Below, one piece after another: positions 1 through 11,300 of a stretch of 64,000 nt of DNA; the first letter of the stretch is position 1, and each line of letters opens with the position of its first letter. The notes under the pieces are model-generated. The model ran no database searches. It saw only the letters and a program-made list of their open reading frames with translations, and was not told where the DNA came from. Source of the DNA: Oasisia sp. SBJ-2009 (lineage: Eukaryota > Annelida > Polychaeta > Sabellida > Siboglinidae). The stretch lies in NCBI GenBank assembly GCA_964017155.1, contig OZ024863.1, positions 43,702,584 to 43,766,583 of the forward strand, given 5' to 3'. The position numbers and the translations under genes are program-made.

Positions 1-526
1 CCATAGGACGTGATGATGACATACAAACAGATACAATAGGCTGAACAACCAATAAAATTGTATACAATGTTGGGTTGACGGCAGTGCCAATTAATGATGC
101 AAACAGTCTGCTAATTTAACCAATGTAAATTTAAGTCGGGCTTAAGTGAACTGGTCGTTCGTCTCCAAACCAGGATACTGTAAACAAGATACAAGTATGT
201 GTGCATTTATACTCATGCGCATTACATGTGCGTTTGTTTTAAAAATATTAATCAAACTGTTCTTACTCAAACTCACAATAACAAACGAACAAGTCTGTGC
301 TACACCATTAATTACGTTTCATATTTGACAAATATTAGCATTAATCATTTATTATTATTCATTTGTTTTTAAAATATGAATCAAACTGTTCTTACTCAAA
401 CTCACAATAACAAACGAACGAGTCTGTGTTACACCATTAATTACATTTCATATTTGACAAATATTAGCCTTCTAACCGGGTCTACCATACTGTTGTACAG
501 TACACCAAGTGTTGCTCCGAACTGAC

Positions 527-3500
527 CTGTGTCTGTTTGGCGAGGGTCTGCTCCAGACTGCTGGCGATGGCCTTGTACTGTTCCACGTGCTGCCTCGCCT
601 GCTGGAGGTGGTCCCGGAGCGCTGCAACATCACGAGGACGAGATCAGTGTTTAAAATACTGAATGGGTATGAAAATGTTGACAGAAATATTTTTTTCACG
701 GTCGAGGAAGAGAGGACTAGAGGACATGGAGTTACATTAGCAAAGAAGCAGTGTAGACTAGATATTATAAATTTTTCATAAAGAACAGTAAACGAATGGA
801 ACAGATTATCAGCTGATTGTGTAGCGTATCAATCAATCTGATGACAACTGGAATTGTTTATTGACACTAACATCAATTAAGGCTTTTGTATTGCTGCATC
901 TCTGAGCTCGGTTTCTAAATTCTTATGAGCTTTGTTACTAATAATGTGGGTCCCTGCATTGTGCCAACGTCCATCTAAAACGTTCAGGTATGGGACATAT
1001 AAACGTTGCAATAATATTTAGCAAGTGCTTTGGCAACAGTCAATACTGAACCTGTGTTTCTGTTCATAAATAACATTGGTTCTGTGGGAAAATTTTATAG
1101 ATCTCAATAGGCAGACTAAAAACCTGGTCCTCTCGTCCAACAATCTGTCTTGTATCATGCTTCAGTGCAATGTATGACAACAGGTCTCACCTTTGACCTC
1201 TGTGGCAGACTGACTCAGTTGCGCCTTCAGGTCTTTCATTTCTTCCTCCAGAGCAGGAGAGCTACCAGCTGTGGACGTCTGCTGGACACTGGCTTTGACA
1301 GTGTCTGTTGACGGCTCTGACTGAGATGCTGTGGACATCGCTGGGGTTTCCGCCAACTGAAACCACGCAAATGATCAACACAAGGTGGCAACGTCTACCG
1401 TTTTCATTGAAACATCAAAAAATAAACAACATAACAATCTATGCTGTGAAATTCCGTCTTGTTAACTAACACACCAGTGACTGATCCAGTATGGAGACTA
1501 GTTTCTGAACATCTGTCTTATTCTTGTCATAAATCACTCAGGGCCAGAACTGCTACAAAATACACAGGACAACATGAAACTGTTTCAGACATTCTGCATT
1601 CATTTAAACTGGCAACATAAGAGAGAGTAAAGAGAGAAAGTGAGAGATATCAATTACCTGAATCATAAGAGAGAGTAGAGAGTAGAGAGAGAGAGAGCGA
1701 GTGAGAGAGACAGAAAGAGAGAGAGATGTCAATTACCTGAGTTTTCAACTGCTCTATCTGCTGTTGCAGTTCCTCAATTTGTCTCTTGGCCCCATCACCC
1801 TCCACAGTCTGCTTCTCCAGGTGGCTACGTGTTTCACCCAGACGGTTCTTCAAACACAAAAACACATATTAACGTTAACACGTGCAAAAACTGCAAAACG
1901 TTTTGATATAATAAAATGTATCTATTTGACAAACACAAAATAATGAATATTTGTGTTTCAACTGCGCTGTTTCGAAACTGACCTCAAGTACGGTAATCGT
2001 TGTCTGGTTCTTTGAAATCGTTGCGTCGATCTTGCGTTGCAGCTGCATGTTCTCCTGTCTTAGAGATTCCACCTGCCGAGTCAACTTCGTCTTTGTCTCA
2101 AATTCAGCCCTCTCCAAATTGTTCTATAACGAAACGTTGATTGTAAATAAAAAAATATTTTGAACTGATATAACCAGCAACATAACAAAATTTTAACTAT
2201 TACATTAACTAACACATGTCATTAACATGATAATTATAATAATTATGGTTATCAATGCAAAAATGCAAACACATAACATCAGTAACATAACAAAAACCTC
2301 TAATGTTTACAGCAGATACACATTGTACATAAATAATATTTAGATATTATAGTTAACAGCAACCACTGAACATAGTAAATAATTCAGATATAACAAAATA
2401 ACCAATCTAGTAATTATTTCAGAATGTTAATTTGAAACAAGTGTTCAATCTAAATATTGACAAATATACTTTCTTCTGTAGTATTTGACATAAAATGAAA
2501 ACCTGATTTCAGGATTGCATTTGTATTTCACATCATTAATACGTTTTACTAGATTTCAATGCATTTTATTCACTGGCATTGACATAATTGTTTTTTATAT
2601 ATGAAACTAGTAATAAATGAAGAAATAAATAAGAACATCGACAACAAATTTGGACCAATTCATTTACTGATTATAAACAAGAATGCGTTATAAGGAAATA
2701 TGTTATATCCAAAGCTTATTGAACTATGACATATTTCTGGTTGTAAAGTATGAGCTTGGAGTGGAAAAGATGGGGGATTGGCACAGCAATGACACATCAC
2801 CAGTGACAGAAGGGCAAAACCAAAAATTAGGACCCATATTAATAAACCCTCACCACATACATCAGGGCAAGAGTATTCAAAACTGCACAAGATAATAATT
2901 TTGAGACAATATACGGCACCTGGATAGCTTGCAGATTGGCGAGCAGGAGATTCTGTGAGCACTTCTCCCTCAGGATATTCTCCCTGTCCTGCACCAGTCT
3001 CGCCTCGGCACTCTTCAACACAGCATTGTGTGACTCGAGACTCGAACATCGAACCTCAGCCCGGGAGAGTTTTTCTTGTAGGGCTAGTAGATCCTGGAAC
3101 CAGGAACATCACAGATACATCACTGAAGACACTTCAGTCTAAGAGTTTCTCATGCAGGGCTAGTAGATCCTGGAACCAGGAACATCACAGACACATCACT
3201 GAAGACAGTTCAGTCCGAGACTTCAGGGCTAGTAGTTCTGACAACATTAACAGAAAATATAAGTAATGTCAATAAAAATACCAAAATTACTTAGCTTATT
3301 TTTTTAAACATTCTAAAAAAATTAATACACAAATTTACAATATAACAAGCATCACAAATGCAATGAAATATCATGTTACAATATTGACCAATGAGGTCTC
3401 TCACAGACCATGTGACCCACCTCTCGTTGTGTGCTCACTGTCTGTTCATGTTTCATCACAGACGCAGAATATCGCTGAGTCTTGTCACGCAGAGCTGCGA

Positions 3501-6500
3501 TCTCTTTCTTGTAGATGTCTATGTTGGACACTAAGGTCTTGTGGCGCTCGTTTGAAAACTCCAGCTACAAACAACAGCATCTAAGATAATGATATAATAT
3601 ACACTTGTCCAGCACCTGAAGAATTTTTATTTTAAATCATTACTATTCATTATTTATTGAGCATTTACACACCAATTACTGTAGTATTAGATGATTATAG
3701 GTTCATTTCAGTACGTACAGAGATCCAAAAGTTAGCAGAACAAAAGGTTAGTATATTGAATATTATTGTTCATGTCTCCAAGAATGATTTATTGTAGGAT
3801 GATTTAACTTACTTTGGAGCATAATTGTACAACGTTCATAGCTGACGGGTCGACACGTCGTACTCATCAACAACACTTGTGCTCCAAAGTAAGTTGAATC
3901 ATACTACAATAAAAGTTTAGTAGATTTTTTTAACTTTAACACGTGGCTAAAAGTTTATTTGTATAACTACGACAGAGATTTATTCCCAAACTGTACATAA
4001 CTGCACCTAAGTGGAGATACAGATGATGACAGTCTGTCGTGGGCTATGACATTATGTGCATGTATGCACACACACAGTGGCTTTGTGACTGAGGACATTT
4101 ATAGAACACGCAGTCAAACCTGTGATGCAAGTCTGGCATTCTGGACCCGCAGATCCGAGGCTTCTTGTCGGAACTTCTCGAGCTGTTCATTGACCATCCT
4201 GCAGTCAGACAAGATCAGTGGTGACAAGTAGGTGTGACAAGTGCCACCTCCACAGTCAACCCTAACTACACGTGACAAGTATACCGATGTTGACGTCAAA
4301 CTCGCATAGATCAATTTATAATAGGAATAATTCATAACACACCATACACCCAGTCTAATTAATATATCCTCCTTCGAGAGGAAATCCACTCACAACAGAT
4401 ATGAAGCTGACTGTTTTGCTAAAAAATGATGAAATGCAGTATTTCTACTGCGTTATGCCTTTGCTACTTGACAGTTGTGTGCAGTACACATAGTTTAAAC
4501 ACATATTATTCCAAATGCCTACAAACAATCACTCACTGGCCCAAAGGACTAAAAATAGATCACAATTTTATGACTGAAACATGACTATGTGAGTGAGCTG
4601 ACTATGTGGTTCATGGCTGGTTCCCTTCAATATTTAAGTTCTGACAACTTTATCACCAGTAAACAATCGCCAAAATGATATGCTGCACTACAGATTTCAA
4701 ATAATCATGTTGACTTGAAATAACTCACGCTACTTTCAAGACTGACTTGTTACCCACAGACCTGTCGTTATCAGTTACCCACAGACCTGTCGTTATCGGT
4801 TACCCACAGACCTGTCGTTATCGGTTACCCACAGACCTGTCGTTATCGGTTACCCACAGACCTGTCGTTATCAGTTACCCACAGACCTGTCGTTATCGGT
4901 TACCCACAGACCTGTCGTTATCGGTTACCCACAGACCTGTCGTTATCGGTTACCCACAGACCTGTCGTTATCAGTTACCCACAGACCTGTCGTTATCGGT
5001 TACCCACAGACCTGTCGTTATCAGTTACCCACAGACCTGTCGTTATCAGTTACCCACAGACCTGTCGTTATCAGTTACCCACAGACCTGTCGTTATCAGT
5101 TACCCACAGACCTGTCGTTATCAGTTACCCACAGACCTGTCGTTATCAGTTACCCACAGACCTGTCGTTATCGGTTACCCACAGACCTGTCGTTATCGGT
5201 TACCCACAGACCTGTCGTTATCAGTTACCCACAGACCTGTCGTTATCAGTTACCCACAGACCTGTCGTTATCGGTTACCCACAGACCTGTCGTTATCGGT
5301 TACCCACAGACCTGTCATTATCGGTTACCCACAGACCTGTCATTATCAGTTACCCACAGACCTGTCGTCATCAGTTACCCACAGACCTGTCGTTATCAGT
5401 TACCCACAGACCTGTCGTCATCTGTTACCCATAGACCTGTCGTTATCAGTTACCCACAGACCTGTCGTTATCAGTTACCCACAGACCTGTCAACGTTATC
5501 GGTTACCCACAGACCTGTCGTTGTCGGCTTTCTCTCGCTTGTATGTGTTGAACTGGTCCTGCAGTTCCTTGAGGGCGTTCTTCGTGTCGGTCAACTGGCG
5601 CTTAGCGTCCACTGTGTCGTTGGACTGACCACTGACCGCTGGGCTGTCAGCACTGGTCTGGGGCGTGGATGTTTTCGGCTGGGGCGTTCGGCCACCGGGG
5701 GTCACTGGCATTGACAACTGATGGGAAACATATTTTTTAATATTCGGGGATTAATATGTACTGTGACTTGATAAATATAGTTAATATTCTTAATTACATG
5801 CCCATAACGACATGCACCGGTGACGTGATAATAAATGTACACAAATGTTAAAACATCAAGTAAGATTTGGAAGATATTTTGAATACCAATTACCTGTCAA
5901 ATGGGATTTTAATAAAATTTTATTAATTTAAATAAAAAGTACTAACACTATTTTAAGTCCACTACTGTGTCAATGTCTTACATGTAATAAGCTGTAGGTA
6001 AGAACAATTATAAAATGACCAAAAGTGAGAATACAAATAAACTACCAATATAAATCTCAGAATTACACAGTTATCGCAAACACACACCTTAAGAGTGTTC
6101 ACATGTAACAAGTGTAATGTAGAGATTCATTAGAACCCTCTGAAGATAAACGACGATCTAGATTAGAAACTCAACCAGTGCAGAGAAACATCAGTATACA
6201 CTCACATCAGTCTGTGACAGCAACACACGGAACATGTCTCTCTGCCTAATTATGGCCTCAACCTGAAACATGTTATAAACGTCATATCTGTACTATACAC
6301 ACAGACTCGGTTAAAACTACACAAGACAAGCACTGATGTCGATAAGTTAGGAAACGGTTTGTAAATGTAGTTATCTATCTGTGAAGGTGTGAGAGAAGGA
6401 AGGGGATAGTTGTATGGCATCTGGACTTCCAGGTGCCATACTGACTAATTCTGGTGTTCCCGCAACATCAATAGGCATTAGTGTCCATTCCTCCTATGAC

Positions 6501-8039
6501 TTTGTTATAATAGGATAACTTCTACTGTGCGTAAATCCCTGGAAATCAAGCTCAGTGGCACATCAAGACGACAGGGTTAGTCAATCTCAAAATCTACAGT
6601 CGCATATACAAGTAGTGAGTGGACAGACAGATGGATACTCCAGGCAGATATGGTGGATAAACATAGTTATAAAGTTTGTAACTGTTTCTTTTTAATGCTA
6701 ATATCTCTACGATAACAAACATACCTCAAGGCCACTGATGGTGGTCGAAATGTTGATGTAGTCGAAATTTATTAGATGTGTAATAAGGAATCTTGTTTTA
6801 ATATACTATTCTTCGTACTTGATGAACAATTTCATCAAAACAAACATACCATCAAACACTCACACATAATACCACATGTTATGTGAACTCAAGTGCTTTG
6901 TTTCTTATTCACAACCTACGACACTAACCATCATGACATGACGCCCACGACACCATCATGACATGACGTCCACGACACCATCATGACATGACGTCCACGA
7001 CACCATCATGACATGACGTCCACAACACCATCATGACATGATGTCCACGACACTAGTAACCATCATGACATCCACAAACCAACCACCACCACGTCCCCGA
7101 CACTAACCATCTCCGTCTGTCTCTCCCTCGACTCTCTCATCTGCTCCAGTTCCTCCTGAGCCTCATCCAGCCTCGCCTGCAGCTCTGCCGTCCTCTCGTC
7201 TCTCACGGCCGTGTCGCGCTCCTCCAACTTCTCACTCAGGTCTCTCACAACCTCCAGGAGCTTCTGGTTCTGCTCCTGCAGCTCCTCGATGCTCCTGGTG
7301 ACATCACAATAACAATCGTCACTAACTGTCACAACCTATTGCCATGCAACAAATTGCAAGCCCGTGGGAGTTTACATTGTATACTTTGTACAAATTCTTG
7401 ACTGCAAACGTTTTGCTATACATGATAAAAATATAAGGTAATGTAATCCACATTATATTGCATATATAGTTTGCATACATACATACATACATATAATTAC
7501 ATATTATATATATATATATATTTAGTTTGTGCTGTTTCCTCCCAACAGCACAAACTTGGGCCAACACAGGAGTATATATGTAATTGCCAAGGGAAATCTT
7601 CATTATGCTCAAGCTTGTGTGCCTGCTCAAATCCTGAACTACTTCATTAGAACGTATCACTACACACATCATAGCCAACCAATCACAGGACCAGCTCAAA
7701 CCAGAGCCAATATTTTTTTCTCCCAACTGCAGTACAGCCGTCTGTTAGCTTTTTTGTGCGCGATTACCCATTAAAGTGTTACAAAGAATATTATAGTATT
7801 ATTTGTAAATACACATCTCCAACCAAAAACCAAGTTTTCCGATTTGTTGCCACATCTAACAGAAGGAATAGGACACAGTTATTTGCTACCACGACTGACC
7901 TGAAAGTGACCAGTTTGTCTGAGATGACCACGGACGAGCTGCTGATCTCACTGCAGGTGACGTTGTGGTCGTCCTGGCTCATGTCGAGAGGGACACGGCG
8001 TCCCCGCGCCTCCTCCAACTCCTTCAGCAGCATACGCAC
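527..8039 (-). CDS. TPR: TPR exons 17-27 (hinge and third coiled-coil block)
   Basis: Exons: 8039-7900, 7294-7108, 6262-6206, 5717-5515, 4198-4120, 3564-3421, 3093-2920, 2123-1983, 1847-1737, 1356-1191, 621-527; phases after each are 2,0,0,2,0,0,0,0,0,1,0. Exon 17 has LKELEEARG and SEISSSSVVIS; exon 19 (57 nt) has IIRQRDMFRVLLSQTD; exon 20 opens with a Pro/Thr/Ser-rich linker before coiled coil resumes; exon 23 ends NLLLANLQAIQ. Exon 26 begins with another Ser/Thr-rich linker. Exons 17, 18, 20, 23 and 25 are each bordered by tandem repeats containing or abutting their own splice junctions. Confidence 0.91.
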
Positions 8040-8339
8040 CTGGCAACAACAACATACGCACCTGGCAACAACAAACAACAACATACGCACCTGGCAACAA
8101 CAAACAACGACATACGCACCTGGCAACAACAAACAACATACGCACCTGGCAACAACAAACAACAACATACGCACCTGGTAACAACAAACACACCTGGCAA
8201 CAACAAACACACACCTGGCAACAACAAACAACAAGTGTGGCAACAACAAGATATAGATATAGCAACACCAAACAGAAACATGCAATTGGCAACACCAAAC
8301 ATACTACACACTTGGCAACAATTACACACACACACACAC

Positions 8340-8382
<43 letters not shown>

Positions 8383-11300
8383 GGCAACAACAACAAACAA
8401 CTTATGCACCTTCAGTAATAATCAAGCTATAATGAGAGTTTTACGATTACAGTAATGTGTTTATGTACACCGTTGCTCCCTATATGTTTACACATCAAGC
8501 ATCAACATTTCACAAATAATAAAAGATCCTCTGGGCAATAAGTGATGCTTCTTATGACTTAGCTTTCTAAGTTGACTGAGTAGATGGCTGTCTTAGTTGA
8601 CTGAGTAGATGGCTGTCTTAGTTGACTGAGTAGATGGCTGTCTTAGTTGACCGAGTAGATGGCTGTGTAAGTTGACCGAGTAGATAGCTGTGTAAGTTGA
8701 CCGAGTAGATGGCTGTTTAAGTTGACTGAGTAGATGGCTGTCTAAGTTGACTGAGTAGATGGCTGTCTAAGTCATGCTGTCGGTCACGAAGCGACAAAGA
8801 CTGCTTCCATCACTTGACTGTTGCTCTCCATTTGTCTCTCTGCTGTTAGAGTGATGTCCAGGAGTCGATCTTTATGTCTCTCAGCTTCAGGTTTCTCTTA
8901 ATGGTATCTTTGAACCGGAGACGAGGGCGCCCTCTCTTTCTGTGACCAGAAGACAGTTGGGAGTAGAGAACCTGCTTCAGTAGCCTGTCTGATGACATCC
9001 TCATGAGGTGTCCAGTCCACCGGAGATTCTTTCTGATCAGAAGATCTTCCATAGATGGCAGCCCTGTCCGTTCGAGTATTTCCTTGTTTGTCACTTTGTC
9101 CATCCAGGTTATCCTCTTGATCGAACGCAGATGTCGCATCATGAAGGCATGCAGCTTTTTCACCTGTCGTCTGTACACTGTCCAGGCCTCGGCTCCGTAT
9201 AGGAGGGTGGACAGCACGATTGCACGGTATATCTTGCCTTTAACCCGCATGGACACATGGTGGTTGTTCCAGAGTCTCTGGCGTAGTCGGCCGAAAGATG
9301 CACTAGCCTTGGCCATCCTCCTCTGTATTTCATCGTCAATGCATCCGTCACTTGATATAGTGCTTCCGAGGTAGGTGAATTCCATAACAGAGTTCAGCTT
9401 GTTTCCATCAACCATGATATCCTCCTCTCGGGTTCTTGTAGAGTTGGGTTGGTACAGCACCTCGGTCTTCTTGATGTTAATCTTCAGGCCGAACTTCTTT
9501 GACGCATTGGAAAAAGCATCCACTATATTCTTGGTTTGCAACACTCTCTGGTGGGCTTGATCTCTTCTGCTCATAAGAGTCTGTAGCTCCTGGTCGTTGG
9601 GGTCGAACCAGTCCTGGTGTTTTCTGTCTGGCTTGCCAAGATATGTCTTGGCTGTGTTGTACACAACCTGCTGCAGAGCTGCCCATTCCTCATCTGGTGT
9701 TGAATTTTCCTTCTCCTCCCATTGGGCGAGAGCACTGTCCATCTCCTGCTCAAAACTCTCCCTATGGCTGATGGTTCTTAGTTTTGCAGTGTTGAGCTTG
9801 GTCGGCTTATTTGTCCCTTGCCTGTTGTGGACTGAGTAGACGGCTGTCTAAGTTGAGTGAGTAGACGGCTGTGTAAGTTGACTGAGTAGATGGCTGTGTA
9901 AGTTGAGTGAGTAGATGGCTGTCTAAGTTGACTGAGTAGATGGCTGTCTAAGTTGAGTGAGTAGACGGCTGTCTAAGTTGACTGAGTAGATGGCTGTCTA
10001 AGTGGACTGAGTAGATGGCTGTCTAAGTGGACTGAGTAGATGGCTGTGTAAGTTGAGTGAGTAGACGGCTGTCTAAGTGGACTGAGTAGATGGCTGTCTA
10101 ACTTGAGTGAGTAGACGGCTGTCTAAGTTGACTGAGTAGATGGCTGTCTAAGTGGACTGAGTAGATGGCTGTCTAAGTGGACTGAGTAGATGGCTGTGTA
10201 AGTTGAGTGAGTAGACGGCTGTCTAAGTGGACTGAGTAGATGGCTGTCTAAGTTGAGTGAGTAGACGGCTGTCTAAGTTGACTGAGTAGATGGCTGTCTA
10301 AGTGGACTGAGTAGATGGCTGTCTAAGTGGACTGAGTAGATGGCTGTGTAAGTTGAGTGAGTAGACGGCTGTCTAAGTGGACTGAGTAGATGGCTGTCTA
10401 AGTTGAGTGAGTAGATGGCTGTCTAAGTGGACTGAATAGATGGCTGTGTAAGTTGAGTGAGTAGATGGCTGTCTAAGTGGACTGAGTAGATGGCTGTCTA
10501 AGTGGACTGAGTAGATGGCTCTGTCTAAGTTGAGTGAGTAGATGGCTGTCTAAGTTGACTGAGTAGATGGCTGTGTAAGTTGACTGAGTAGATGGCTGTG
10601 TAAGTTGACTGAGTAGATGGCTGTGTTGTGACTGCTGTACCTGCTGGGAGAGGTCAGCCGCCTGTTGCTGGAGTCTGTGGTTGGCCCGGGTCATCTCTCG
10701 ACATCGCTTGGAATCCTCCTCTGTGTTCACCCTTAACTTATCTGTCTCCTGGTAACACACATTCACCAGACACACATTTATCAGGGTCTCTACTGGAGAA
10801 ACATCCCAGTTATGGAATTATATTGAAATGACATAGAACCCTACGCTGTATTCACACGTTTAAGACTGTGATAAGCACTTACATACCTGAACTTTAGAGA
10901 CAACGATTTATATTTATCTGCATGTGCATATTTGTGTGTGTATAACTGACCAACCGCAGTAATTACTGCATGTATTCGGACACACGAAAACAGTTGAGCT
11001 ATCAACGGTCCAGAAAACACTGACACAATATAAACAATTGTTTAGCACGTGTAAATGCACACCATGGTTGCTACTCAATATTCTAACATCTAATCACTGA
11101 CTCAGGACACCCATTCCTCTACATATTCATAAGCCACAATCATAGCATCTATAACAGCTGTCCAAGCCATTTGAAAACCGTCAGCACAGAAAATAATTTT
11201 CTGTTTAGGGTGTCTCAAGGCAAGAGTCAATATGGTATAAAACCAAAAACAATGTTAAGTTTTGACAGTAGAGTGACCATTGGACTGACCAGCATGGCCG

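Noticed and set aside
4749..5513. CRISPR-like regular repeats
   Set aside because: Units are contiguous without spacers, 25 bp, and lie in a eukaryotic intron.
4747..5628. 293-codon plus-strand ORF of repeated VTHRPVVIxYPQTCRY
   Set aside because: It is the 25-bp minisatellite read on the antisense strand of TPR; the open frame comes from unit composition.
7791..8432. Several 118-164 codon ORFs on both strands rich in Cys/Val or Thr/Gln
   Set aside because: They translate the acceptor minisatellite and CA repeat; the real coding sequence is exon 17.
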